Assembly (NCBI GenBank): GCA_949126835.1 | Contig: OX421497.1 | Coordinates: forward strand, 5,309,136-5,373,135 | Reading direction: 5' to 3' | DNA from: Anisus vortex | Taxonomy: Eukaryota; Mollusca; Gastropoda; Planorbidae | Length of the DNA: 64,000 nt | Part shown: positions 1-13,800 of the stretch, one piece after another | Layout of the letters: each line of letters starts with the position of its first letter | Position numbering within the stretch: position 1 is the stretch's first letter | Program-made: the position numbers and the translations under genes | Notes under the pieces: model-generated | Told to the model about the DNA's origin: nothing | The model's input: the letters and a program-made list of their open reading frames with translations, nothing else | Databases searched by the model: none

Positions 1-720
1 TCAACAGCGTATGGCATAGAAAACAACGCTGAATATAGGATATAGCAAACGTAGAGTTTGAATCCGAAGTACAAGTGGGCGGTCAGAGGCTCGAGAAAGT
101 CTCCTCCTTCAAATATCTGGGATCCATAATATCCGATGTAGGATCCAAGCCGGAAATTCTTGCGAGAATAGCCCAGACAACTGCTGCACTTTGCAAGTTA
201 AAAAACATCTGGCGAAGCAAGACAATATCATTTTACTCAACGATACGACTGGTGCTCTCCCTGGAGATGGCAGTTTTTATGTACGGCTGTGAAACATGGA
301 CACTTACAGCAGATCTCCAGAAAAAGAATCAGAGATCTAGAAATGAGATGCCTACGTAAAATTTTAAACTTATCTTACAAAGATCGAGTTACAGATGAGG
401 CTGTCCGTGAGCGAACCACCAACGTCATTGGCCCCCACGAGAATCTACTCTGCGACATTAAATCCAGAAAACTCAGATGGTACGGGCATGTAACAAGATC
501 CGAAGGCCTGACGAAAACCATTCTGCAATGCACAGTGCGAGGTGGAAGAAAGAGAGGCAGGCAGAAGAGACGATGGGATGATGACATCAAGGAGTGGACC
601 GGCGTGTCTCTTGCAGACTCCCAGAGGACGGCGCAGGACCGAGACGAATGGCGTAAAATCATCCAACTGTCAAAAAATGGTGCCCTAACGACCCTCACTC
701 GGGTTATGGGATAGAAGAAG
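1..720 (+). pseudogene. LINE family A, 3' end of reverse transcriptase ORF
   Basis: C-terminal part of a non-LTR retrotransposon RT: VSSFKYLGSIISD, then SKPEILARIAQTTAALCKLK, then RKLRWYGHV and RGRQKRRWDDDIKEWTG, ending at a stop near 714 and a GAA-rich tail. The reading frame changes near 321-326 in a run of A, and the upstream part has a stop, so it is a dead copy. It continues left of the window. Clade is not assigned. Confidence 0.88.
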
Positions 721-1043
721 AAAGACCAAGTGAAGAGCTTTTTATCAAAATTGAGTTAACATTTGATTTTGATAGTAAATAGTGTTTCCGTATCTGAATG
801 TTAATAAAATCATTTATGCAAAATATCAAAGATAACTTTCAAGTAATTAATATTTGCTCTTAAATGTGTGTGTTTTTCGGAGGAAAAATTGAAATCTTCA
901 TCTAGCTGTTCTGACTCTTCTTTGATTCCGCTCTATAATAATTTAGATAGGTCTACACATAATTTGGGTTAGTTTACTTCTGTTTTTTTGTAATGTTTTT
1001 TTTAATCTTATATATTTGAGAAGACAAACTTTGATAAGTAGCT

Positions 1044-1262
1044 CTTATCTTATATAGTACAGACGCCCCTTCTATAAAGAAGATTATTGCGTCCTACGCT
1101 AGTCTGAGGTCTAGTCTAGTTTTGCATTTTTATTAGTGTTTTACATTATGTTAAGTTACTGTTTTTTTTGGTTGGTTCAGGCAACCCATTCCATGCCATG
1201 ATGCCACTTGGGAAGAAAGATTACTTAGTCTATTTGCATTAGTTCTTGCATATAAGAAATTT
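1044..1262. repeat. Interspersed repeat R1, copy 1
   Basis: Begins with TTATCTTAT-like repeats and contains TCTATAAAGAAGATTATTGC, and later AACCCATTCCATGCC and GGGAAGAAAGA. Two more copies are at 18915-19205 and 25017-25230. It is probably a SINE or LINE 3' end; no ORF. Confidence 0.75.
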
Positions 1263-1529
1263 TTTTTATTCCCTATTTAAATGATTGTTATTGGGTTGTA
1301 CCTATTTCTAAATTAGAATCTAATGCCTTCTATTATTACTACTTTATTATTTTTACTTCTGTATTCAAGTGTTTAAAAAAATATTATTGATTTAACTATT
1401 GGTCACTTCAGCTATTAAAAAAATGTTTAGAGCTTATACATCCAAGTTAGTGCTAATGTTTTTAAAATAAGGGGTTTATTTGGAGGGGTGGGTGATTCTA
1501 GTTTTAATGTTTTTTTTTAAAGCGGTATC

Positions 1530-1776
1530 GTCTCAGCACGTGATTGGTCAGGGGATAGGGGAGGGGTGGGGTGGGGAGCGGGAGGCTAAACTATCCAATC
1601 TGGAGTCAGAGCGTGTCATTGACGTTTCATTTGTTCTCTGGTGATAATAAGCAGTGGTGCGATATGGACATGCTGTAAGAACAGTTTGAATCTAAGTGAA
1701 ATATACTGAACAAACTATACGTGAAATTAATTGACTTCAGTGTAATATATATTTATACAACTAAGTGTTTGAAACA
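1530..1776 (+). promoter_or_regulatory. Candidate promoter and 5' UTR of the XPNPEP gene
   Basis: A GC-richer patch just upstream of the start codon. It holds an inverted CCAAT box (ATTGG at about 1543), a G-rich GC-box-like run (about 1551-1583) and a forward CCAAT near 1591. No clear TATA box is seen. The leader contains a four-codon upstream ORF (ATG at 1664, TAA ending 1678). The role is inferred from position and motifs only. Confidence 0.5.
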
Positions 1777-1807
1777 ATGAATTGTTTCCTCTTGGTGATT
1801 TTGTCAG
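1777..1807 (+). CDS. XPNPEP2: XPNPEP exon 1 (signal peptide start)
   Basis: Reads MNCFLLVILS plus one base and ends at a gtaaat donor. The start context is aaacaATGa with A at -3. It joins exon 2 in frame to make a hydrophobic leader of about 21 residues. The exon is short, so the start is supported by the leader it forms and the promoter-like DNA upstream rather than by similarity. Confidence 0.75.
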
Positions 1808-4800
1808 GTAAATGTGTTCTTCTTTTTGTTGGTTTCTTACATGTTACGAAGTCGTAAAAAAATCTTTCGTCATGAAAATGTGTAGACTCTATACTATCCA
1901 TCGAGTTTTTGTTAGCATTACATTTGCCTTAATTTACCCCTAAGCGCCCCCTCTCCCCCTGGTTTAGGGGAATAGTACACCCCAGTAGGCTAATATTGAA
2001 CTAATGAACAATTTCAACCTAAACTATTAAGAACAAATATTTTGTCTAATTATGAATTATCATACTTTTTGCAAAATCTAGCGCTAACACTAGATAATAA
2101 TAGGTTGAGGTTTTGCCAAGTGATATATTTTGAAATTGAAGATTTGAGCTTAGAAAAGTCCCAAGAAGTGCGAAATATTGCTGACGGCTAAACAATAACT
2201 CAGAGCATAATCGTCGTTGATCAAACGGAGCATCCCGTCTACTCCTAGATGTTGTCCTCTCATCGTTTCCTTTGTCTTTCCCCTCTTTCTCCCGCCTCTG
2301 GTAGCGCCCTGCAGAATTCGAGGGCTACGTTCTTATCTTTCCATATTGTCTTGAGCCTCTTTAGCGCAGCTGTAGTCTGGGCAATCCTGGACATTACTTC
2401 TGGCTTGGAGCCGTCTTCGGATACAATAGATCTCAGGTAATTTAAGCTGCATACTGTTTTTTAAAACTCTGGTTCCCTATCTTGATTTGAGTGGTGATGT
2501 CGCTGATGTTATTGGTCATTAGTTTTTGTCTTTTCGGTACTGATTTGGTATGCCATAGGGAGAAGAGGTTTTGTCTAGGCGCTTTACTAGATTGGCTAGT
2601 TTTTTTTTCACGCTCCCAGCCAGTCCATCTATAGCATTTAGCAAATCAAAGAGATTTGTGATCGTTCTGCCACCTAGGCTTGTTGTTCCTTCACGAGCTT
2701 CCAATACATCCGACATGATTCTATCCAAGAAGATGTTGAAGAGAGTTGGCGAGAGCAAGCATCCTTGTCGTACCCCAACGATAGTCCGAAACTATTCTCC
2801 ATTAAAAATTTAGCTCCCAAAAAGAGATGAAAATTGTATCGACATTTTAATGACAATTTTTGAATATTTTTTTTAATGTCGAGATACCGCTTGTTTTTTT
2901 GTTTTTTTTTTGGTGCAGAAAATAAATAATAATTGGAAAACAATAATTTTTATGTTGTACCCAAGGGGTAGGGGGAGAAAGAGGACATCTCTATACAAAG
3001 CCGATGTTTCGGAAGTGTAAAGTTTTCATTACTTTCTTCCATGCTTTTTAAAAAATATTTGCATGTCAATAAAACATGGAAACCTAAAAATTGTAGTGTG
3101 TTTGTTTTAGCTGTGCTCTGCATCAAGCTCTCTGCTTCAGCGAATGTGGTTGGACGTACTCTTTGTGGACCTGGAGATGTAAGTAAACCTATATTAGCGT
3201 TGTCGCCAACTTTGTGGATTTATCTGTGCATAGATAGACGTGTGTCTGTTCAGCTTGTGTTATTCTGTTGATTTTTTCTGTTGGTAACACTGCTTAGCAG
3301 TGAGATTTCCAGATGATAGATATAATAGAAAAATATACTATGTTTATAAGGAAAATAATACATTAAGATAAGATAAGATACTTTATTGATCAAAGAGAAT
3401 GGAAATTTGACTTGATTACAGACGTTCTGTTTGTCAGCATATTTTAAACAATATAAATGAACTATTTTTTTCCGAAGCAGAGAAATATACTTATACAAAT
3501 TGATATTCACGCACAATATCATACAATTTATCATACAAGAAAAAGTATCATGACGAGTCAGCTATTGTTTTTCTAGCTGACTGCCGATTCTGTTTCAAAA
3601 TTCTCACTGACTGTGGAACAAAAGAGTTCCTAAATCGCTATGTTCTTGCCCTTATTGAAAGAAGCTGACCACTTCGACTAGATCTGATGTAGACTCTAGA
3701 TATAGTTCTCGTGAAAATGGTGCGCATGGTCCTGAAGGATTGTTATCAATCATTGATAGGCACCTTGAATCGAATAGATCCTCAAAGTGGTTAGTTTTGC
3801 AGGTTTAAAGCGCCAATTGTTTGTTAGTAATTATTCAAAAAGTGATATGGATAGTTGTAAGGATAGAGAGATTATTTTTTTAATATAATAATATATATTA
3901 TTATATTTTGAGTATGTCTAGGACAGAATATCATCAATTGTGGGCTTTTAAGAAACCATTATGGCAACTGTTACGTAGAACTAGATTTTTCTAGTAATTG
4001 TTGTTTGTTAATGCAGTCACGCTTCAACACCCCCACCCCTTGTTTTTCTTTCTCTTCTAATCTTTTCTTTGGTCTTGTTGTCATTTATTTAAATTCTACA
4101 AGACTTTGTTTTTACGCATGAAGAGTTTTTTTTACTTTCCCCACTTTCCTTGGATGTGCTTATTTTTTAAGTCAATTCAAGCGAAATCCTTTCTCTCGAA
4201 TTAACCCCCACAAAGGCTAATATAAAAGCTATATAAAGGCGATATAAAGGCGATATAAAGGCTATATAAAGGTCATATAAAGGCTAATATAAAGGCTATA
4301 TAAAGGCCAGGCGATTAACAAGTTTTAGTTTTTGTAATCCTATTTGGAACTAGAGGTGTTCCAGACACAAAGCCTTCGCCGCATCCTCAAGATCGTTTGG
4401 CCAAACACGATATCAAACGAGGACCTGCGTGAGAAAACAGCAGTAGTCCCATCTGCAGTTAGCATCTCAGCAAGGAGATGGAGAGTGTCAGCTGACTCCC
4501 TCCCCAGGACAGCCCTGAGATGGACTACCCAAGGTAGAAAAATCGAAAGGCAGACTAAAGGAAACATTTAGAAGTACGGTAGAAAGGGACCTGATGGCTA
4601 GGGGCCTGAACCTAGAAATAGCACCGATTGCTGCAACAGAACGAGATAAATGGAGGTCTTTGGCTTTCGCTTCTGGCGCCAGCCGGCATGGAAAGGACTG
4701 AGAGAGGGTGAGATTCGGAGTTGTATATCTGTTATTATTTACCCAGTTTGTTAGTGAGATTTACTTGTGATTGTAATATTAGAATACAAGACCGTGCAAA

Positions 4801-7800
4801 TTTTCTTTGTATATCTGTAATACTATTATTTGACTTTGCATTCTAAGGTAGACTTAGATTTTTTTAAATATCTCTAGATTCTATTTTGTATATTGTAATT
4901 GTTACATTTATTTTTTAGTCAATAAATTGTTATTGTATGGTTTATCTTATCACTTGACTTCCTTAGCATCTTTTTGTGCTCAGTTTTATCTATTGATCAT
5001 TTGAAATCCTGAATTGGTTCTGATTTTCGGTTTTTAAAGCTACTACTCTTCTATATTGCGTTGTTAATCTACGAGCCAAATCAAAAAGTAAAGTAAATAA
5101 AACCATACCTAATACAACAATCAAAGCGGCACAAGCTGACAGTGTTCGGTCATGTGTTGCGGCTAGGGATGTTAAAACCGGTGTTTTTTTTGTCAAAACC
5201 GGTGTTCGGTTCTATAAAACCGGTTTAAAACCGGGTGTCGGTTCCCTCTTCCCCGCGCAATGTCACAAAGTTTCGTGGGTATAATTGAAAAAATAGTTCA
5301 AACTTAAATAATTGTTTGAAGGGCATTCAAGGGGTTGATTTGTGTGAATACAATATGATTTCGTACACTTTACCATAAAATTCTTTAGATTAGATAAGCA
5401 GATAAATAGACATGTAGGTACATAGACATATAAAAAGATATATCGGTATAGGTATTTTTAGTATGTACCGGTAACCTAAAATAAGTAGGTAGATTTATAG
5501 GTAGTTATGTATGTGTGTATGTAGGTAAGTAGATAAATACCTCTTTAGGTATATAGGTTTGTAAATAGTAGGTAGGTATTTGTGCAGTTAGGTAGGTATA
5601 TGGGTGGATACGAAGTAGGTATGTTTGTAGCTAGATTTTTGGAGTGTAGGTAGATGTAGATGGATATGTAGGTATTTAGGTAGGTAGGTATGTAGTTAGA
5701 TAGGTGGGTGGGTAGGTGGGTGAGTAGATAGATAGTTCGTAGGAAGTTTTGTAAGTATGTATCTATGTTTGTAACGCAATAGTATTCTTTGTAGAAGGAG
5801 CGTCTTTAATGTATAAGATGTGTGTATGTTATTACGTCTCTATTTGATTTAATTTACTAATTAACTTGGCTCGTTGATTAACAACGCAATATAGAAATGA
5901 GTAGTATCATAGACTATAATAAGATGGACCGCTATGCTCTATTTTTAGAGCTTTTTTATGTACTTTTTTTGCGTGCGCAACCAATAACGCTGTCTTAAAT
6001 GACTTCTACGCACCTCGTTGTTTCTTAAATGTTTCCGCTGAAATTTTAAGTTTTCATTGAGAAAATCGAAGCGATTCAATAAAACGGAAGTGCAAAGGAA
6101 ACAACGAATCGGAAATTCCGAAAATCAGTCTATCGAGTCATCATATAGCAGAAATACTAAAGCAAGCGGTCCATGTATATTATAGTATACAGAAGATCTA
6201 CACAAATTCGGTATTTCAAATGATCAACAAATAAGAACTGAACAAAACGATACGAAGGAAGTCATGTGTTAAGATACCATAACAATAACAGTTTAATAAC
6301 GTAAAATACATTTTACAATTACAAAATACAAAATATATTTAAAAAAAATTCAGAATCTACATAAGAACCCTGAGTCAAATAAGTGTAGTACAGGAATACA
6401 AACATGTGCAAGACCTTGTTTAAGTAATATAATCACAATTGAAGATCGCACAAACCATAGTACAATGACAGAAGATATATACCACCAAATGCTAATATAA
6501 AAACTAAAAAGACTTGTTAACCAGTATGGCCTTTATAATATACCGTCTATGGGGGTAAGTTCGGGAAGAAGGATGTCTATAAAATTAATTAAAATAAACA
6601 CCATCAAGGCCATTATAAAGAAAATATTACTTCATGCGTAAAGAAGCTAGAAGATTAAGAAATGACAAGTCGAAAAAAAAAGTTTTTGCGTGCGATAAAC
6701 TGTGACGGCTACAGCTGCAATACAAGAAACTATAAATTAACAATGGGGGTATTAAAGTGTGACGGCTACAGTTGCAATACAAGAAACTATAAATTAACAA
6801 TGGGGGCATTGAAGCGTGACGGCTACAGTTGCAATACAAGAAACTATAAATTAACAATGGGGGCATTGAAGCGTGACGGCTACAGTTGCAATACAAGAAA
6901 CTATAAATTAACAATGGGGGCATTAAAGCGTGACGGCTACAGTTGCAATACAAGAAACTATAAATTAACAATGGGGGCATTGAAGCGTGACGGCTACAGT
7001 TGCAATACAAGAAACTATAAATTAACAATGGGGGCATTGAAGCGTGACGGCTACAGTTGCAATACAAGAAACTATAAATTAACAATGGGGGCATTAAAGC
7101 GTGACGGCTTTATCGCAAAACAAATACTAGAAAAATCTAGATGTACGTAACAATGTTTGTAGATCGATAGAGCACTTTAACTAAGTACCCGATTTCACAA
7201 ATTTCAGAAACAACCATCTACAAGAAAAAACACCACAGAAATTTTGGAAACCTTCAGAAAACATATGTCACGACTTCGGATTAATGGCACCAATATTGCA
7301 GGATATATCCAATATACTACAGATCCACATATGGTCAGTTGTATAATGATCTAGAGACAAAGAAAGAAAACAATTATTTATTTAAATTCTTTTTTTTGTC
7401 AATAGCACCTATTAATAATATTATTTTTCAAAATATTCCTATCTAATAAGTGAGCCGGCTCAATATAACAGCTGCGCGTGTGGTCGCATGGGGCGCCGTA
7501 ATGAGCAATGGGTCGTCACCAATAATATGCCAAGAAAATTTAAAAAAAATGTAACAGTAGGCTAAATTCAGTTTTATTTTCAATCTGACGTCTTAAAATT
7601 CGAGAAAATAATATTGGCCTAAATATAAATACTTTTTTAAATACATAATAAACTTATTAGAGACGCTAAAGTCATAAAGTCATAAAGTTCATTCACATAG
7701 TTTGATGACGTCATAAAAATAATCTCAGCGCATCCTTTTTTTATATTTTTGTGACGAAAAATTAAAAACGTTAGACCGGCATTTTCAACGTGAAACCAAA

Positions 7801-10800
7801 GTTGTCTTTTTATTATCGTTTTCTGACCAAACTGACAACTGCGGTCATTTAAATTTTTTTAAAAACCTTGACAGTGTTCACCGCAGTAACGCAAAGAACA
7901 TTTATAGCAAATTTCATGTAATTCTGCTCAGTATTTAAAAAGATTATACGGTATGCACAACATACATACATACATATGCAGACTTTTGAGATTTATATAT
8001 ATACTAGCAGATATGTGCCCGATTCTTCGAACGGGCTAAAATTAATTTTCAAATACATTGTAACTACCCATACAGTTAAGACAAAAGTCTTAAGCGGTGA
8101 CAGATATTTTCCGGTAGGCTAATCTAAACGTGAAGGAATTATTCCCCGTGCATTCACAAAGTTAATTCGCACCGTTTAATTTAAACATTGCCCGCTACAA
8201 AGGTTATAGGTCTAAGCTTAACCGTGAATGAAATTTTGTTCCCTTTACTCACAAAATTATTTCGCAAACTGGCAATTGAAACATTGCCCGCTACAAAGAT
8301 AATGTAACACTAATGCAATTGAATCATTGCCCGCTAAAAAGGTTATAAGCTTAAACGTGAATGAAATTTCGTTCCCTTCAATCACAAACGGACACAAAGT
8401 TCATTCGCAAACCGGCAATTGAAATATTGCCCGCTACAAAAGATAATTTAACACGAATAAATTTTAAACATTGCCCGCTACAAAGGTTATAAGATTAAAC
8501 GTGAATGAAATTTAGTTCCCTTCACTCATAAAGTTTGTTCGCAAACCGGCAATTGAAACATTGCTTGCTACAAAAGATAATTTAACACGAATAAAATTTA
8601 AACATTGCCCGTTACCAAGATTATAAGCCTAAAGGTGCCCAGTTATCCGGACTGGCTAAAATTATTTTCAAATATACTGTAGTTACGCATGCAGTTATAA
8701 ACAATAGTCTTGAGCGGTAATAAAGTATCATGTTTGGATGGTCACAGGAAAAACACTCTTGGTGTGCGCTCGTTTGAATCTGTGGCGCTTTCACCGTGGA
8801 ACAGCTTACCTGGGACACTAACAAACTCTGCGACAAAAGTGTCTTTTAAGAAGAATTTAAAGACATTTCTTTTCCACTAAGATGATCGAATACACCTCCA
8901 TCGGCAAAAAACTTGTTTAAAACTATTTTAGAATGTTATTGTCGTTTTGTTTTTATGAGCGCTGAGCATGCTTTGCATTAGCATGGAGTGAGGCGCTATA
9001 TAATAATTATTATTATTTTCGGGTAATTTAAACAATTTAAATATTGCACGCTACAATTTACGACGCAAATTAAAACGAAATTTTGTTCCCTTCTTAAAAT
9101 TTTCCTCTACAAAGTTAATTTAATTAACAATACGCAAAATTTGATGCCCTCATAAAAAATACAGATCTCTGTGCGAAGTTCGATGACGCAATACAGAAAT
9201 AATCTCAGCGCAACCTTCTTTCTTATTTAGTTTTTTGACGCGATCGATCGAATAATGATAAAAAGTTTAACCGGTATTTTCAACGGAAACCAAAATTTAT
9301 CTTTTTATTCGCGTTTTTTGACCATACTGACCTCTGCGGTCATTTACATTTTTTTAAACCTAGACAGTGTTCACCGCAGTAACGCAAAGAATATTTGTAG
9401 AAAATTTCACGTCATTCTGTCCAGTATTAAAAAAGATTATGCGACATGTACATACATACATACAGTGCTTTTTTTGTGACGGTACGCACCGGTGCGGCGT
9501 ACCGGCACCTTTTTCAATGTAGGGAAAAAATTATTACTTTTCTTGTATTTAAAAGCTTATTATTAATTTATTATATCATTAATTTGTTAAAATTGAATTA
9601 TTTTAAAATTGCGCGCAATAAGAATTAAAATAAAAAATGCGAAACTGCTTTAACAGTTAGGCAATCCACCACTGAGTACCGGCACCTATTTTTTTACAAA
9701 AAAGCACTGCATACATACATACATACATACATACATACATACATACCCACATACCGGTGAAATGGGGTAACTTTGTACCACTCTTTTCATACTTAATAAT
9801 ATTTGTACACAGTCTTTAATTATTTTGATGATGTTAATAGCTCTAACTAGGGAAAACGACAACATAAAAAGGAATAAATAAGTAAAAGAAAACAATTTCG
9901 GAGAATTAAGTTTTATTTTAATATTTTGTGGGGTGGTCAAAGGGGTTACTTTGGACCAAAAATATTAATTGAATAAAAAAATATTATTTTGACCAAAAAT
10001 ATCTAAAATGATATTACAAGCCATTCAACATTAAATAACAAACTAAATTGCATACTGAAAATGAAACATTACATTTTAAAATATTTTAACATTTGTCTAA
10101 TTTATTTTTAGACTGTGTGCCTTTGTAGGTGGATTTGCGGTATCCGGTCATGTTTTGAATGGTGTAAAATAAATTTGAAAAATAGTCACTAATAACTTGT
10201 CGAGATGTAGGAGCTTTTTTTTTAAAGTGTTGGTTAATATTCTCTTTCTGATTTTGTCCTTGTAGCGATAAAGAAAAAAGTCCAACCAGACCAGTTGTTT
10301 TTAAACATATAAATTGATCTTCCTTGTTTGTCAAAGTATGTCTTGACCACTTTTATTATGTCTGAGTCATCATTAGTATGTCTTCTTAACAGGAGTCAAA
10401 CTTTCTTGCCCCTGGTTTTGGTTTGTAAGTGCGGGGTATTTTTATTCTGAAAAGATATGGTCAAAATAAAGATTTTCAGATAACCCTTTGTTATTAAATT
10501 GATATAATCTTATAGCATATTGTCACGTGCGAAATCAGCTACTGACGTATAATATTATATTTAGGAATGTAATATTTATACATTCTTTTGATTCACATCC
10601 CTCTTGGATCCTACAAGGTTGTATAAGAATTAGTATTGGTGTTATTGTAGTAGATTTGATATTTATTTGGCTCGTAGGATGTGTTTTAAGTGTATGAAGT
10701 GAATTAGGTAAACTTTACCTTAATATAGAGGAAATTCACAATCCTGTTTGAATGATTAAACACAATTTTATTCCAACAAGTTGAAATTATGAATATAACA

Positions 10801-13800
10801 GCAACACAGAATACAGGTACCAATATTATAGGATGAAACTTAATCAGTTGAGATTCTTCTATATCGTACTAAGCCGAAATAACGTATCTTTTAAGAAAGT
10901 GGTCAAGAACAGTCCTCACACAATCGCGCCCAAGCTAGAACTAACTAACGATCTCAAAACCCTCGTGCGCGACGTATGACGCATTTTAATGTTATGACGT
11001 AGTGTCTAGACATATATATGTTTTATTCCTAACACGGAAACATTTCGGGTTTAAGATTATTTCTTTTGAACTTTAATTAATAATAATAGAACCAATATAA
11101 TTATGGAAATAAAACTACTTTCGTAACACTCGCCCCGCCCCCTTAAGACACAAAGGAATCACAGACAGTGTTAAGTATGTAATTATTTGTAGTGTATCCA
11201 TAAAATAAAATAAACCGATTTCCCAAAATATCCATAAGGTTTAATGGACTATTGGACAATCTTTTTAAGATTAAAATGAACCATATATTACATATACCTT
11301 CAATAACAAAGTTGTTATTATGGAATCCCTTATCATATTATCTTACCAGTGTATGTGACACATTAATAAATATTCATACCTTAAACAGTAACCCGTAGGT
11401 CAATCTTGCTTATCACTCTTACTAAACTTACTTTAGCAAATGATTATTAATTAAACATTTATTTATCAATTAATATTTACAATTATGATTTTTGTGTGTA
11501 CAACGTTGACCATAAATCCATTACCACCAATAACCAATTCCCATAGAATTGATATGAATTACCCAAATAAGTGGAACCGATTAATAATTGATAGATAATT
11601 CTTTAGAAAGTTTAATTTATTTATAACCGATTATTGTATTATTAACTAATGATTTTCAGTTATTATTTTAGTATGATGTCTCAATTATGACATCAAGAAT
11701 ATTTAAAATGTGATAATCTCAGCTGATTTAGCTTTTACATAGCATAAAATAAGACATCCAAATTATAACATGACGACATAGAAAACAAACAATTTGCAAA
11801 ACACATCAATAGAATTCATTGAACAAACACAAGTGTGGATGTATTCAAGTTAACTACCGGTGTGTGTGTGTGTGTGCAAATGGTGTATGGAATATTTACC
11901 TTTTACCTCACAACGTATGATTGTTTCTAATAGAATTTGAAGTTTGGTTCTGTAATGTTTCATGGTGTAATAATTTAAAACATAGTTTATTTATTGTCCT
12001 ATTTACAATAATATACATGTAAATTAATACAATGAATGACATAAAAGAAAACATTTCATGAGAAACTGACTTCCTCTTGTTCCATCAGTCTTGTTCTATT
12101 GCGTACATCTGCAAATAGATTAATATCAATATGTTCATTAATTTGACCTTTGATAGCGGATTGTTCGCAAGCGGGTAAATGTGCCAATTTTTCATTAAGG
12201 GTTTTTAAAACTTTTGTGATTTGTAATTTGCTTTCTGCCAATTCACGTTCAATTTCGGGTGAATTATTCCCGACTTTAATAACAGTGTTTACCGAGGCAA
12301 CAACTTTTTGTTCTTCTCTGGTAATGTATGGTTTCAACATATTGATATGGCACACTCGTTGCGATTTCCGTCTATCAGGGGTCTTTACAAGATAGGTAAC
12401 CTCACTAAGCTTAGCCATAACCTCGTAGGGTCCTGTAAATTTGGCACTCAGGGGTTGACCAGACAGTGGCGTCAGCATGAGAACTTTATCACCAGGTTGG
12501 AAGATACGGGTTCTTGCGTTGACGTCATAATAGACCTTCATCTTGTCTTGTGCCTGCAAAAGATTAGATCTGACTACTTTTAATGCATTATACAGTCTAT
12601 TTCTAAAGTTCTCCACATATGTTAGTAGACCAGTGTCTTCAGTGGATGATAACCATGTCTCTTGTAGCAGCTTTAGTGGTCCACGAACTGTGTGTCCGAA
12701 TACCATTTCAAAGGGACTGAAACCAAGAGATTCTTGTACAGCCTCTCTGGTTGCGAAGAGTGCGAAGGGAATACCACGATCCCAGTCGTCGTTATGCTAG
12801 AAACAGAAAGTACGGAGGATATTTTTCAATGTTTGGTGGTATCGTTCCAGTGCGCCTTGACTTTGTGGATGATATGCACTCGATACTGCATGACGAATAC
12901 CCAGCCGTTCTAAGACTTGGCGAAATAACTTCGATGTGAAATTTGAACCTTGATCTGACTGCACGGTTTTCGGAAGACCATATCGGGTGAAGAATCCGAT
13001 AAGTGCATCAGAGATTTTGTCGGCATTGATGCTATGTAGAGGAATAGCCTCTGGAAATCTCGTTGCCGAACACATAATAGTGAACAGATACTGGTGGCCA
13101 GCCTTAGTTTTAGGCAACGGACCGACGCAGTCTATAATGATGTGACTGAAGGGTTCTGAGAATGCTGGTATGGGTCGTAGAGGAGCTACCGGAATGGTCT
13201 GATTCGGTTTGCCGACCATCTGGCAGACATGACATGATCTGCAAAACGATGTGACGTCACGACGTAGGCCAGGCCAGAAGAAATATGGAAGAATCCTGTC
13301 GAAGGTTTTCTGTATCCCTAGGTGACCAGCATACGGTGAATCATGGGCCATATGTAATATGTCCTTGCGGTATACATTGGGTACCACGATTTGATGTACT
13401 TCGCTGCATGTTTCATCGTCATTTTCTTTCCCTCTCCATTTCCTCATTAACAACTCGTCCCTCAGGTAATAACCTGCGGCCATTGTTTCTAACTTTCCTT
13501 CATTCTTTGCTTCCTCTTTTAGCTTCCCGATCTCTGGATCTTTGCCTTGAGCAAGAATGAGTAGTTGTCTAGGCGACAAATTACTTTGATCAGTATGACT
13601 TGAGTGACCACCTAGAACATCCGCCATAAAGGTTGCTTGTAAGTCAATCTCTGGTGTCGGTTCTGGTTTCTCTGTCGATTCATCAGTCATCTGTTGTTTC
13701 TCCATAGCTTTGGTGATAACACATACTGAATTTTTAGTATTCTTACACTGAACAGAGTCTTTGGGTTCTTTAAATACAGGATGTACCTGATTCTTGGCAA

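Noticed and set aside
10086..10334. 82-residue minus-strand ORF as transposase of the TA-flanked element
   Set aside because: No DDE or helix-turn-helix motif could be recognised.
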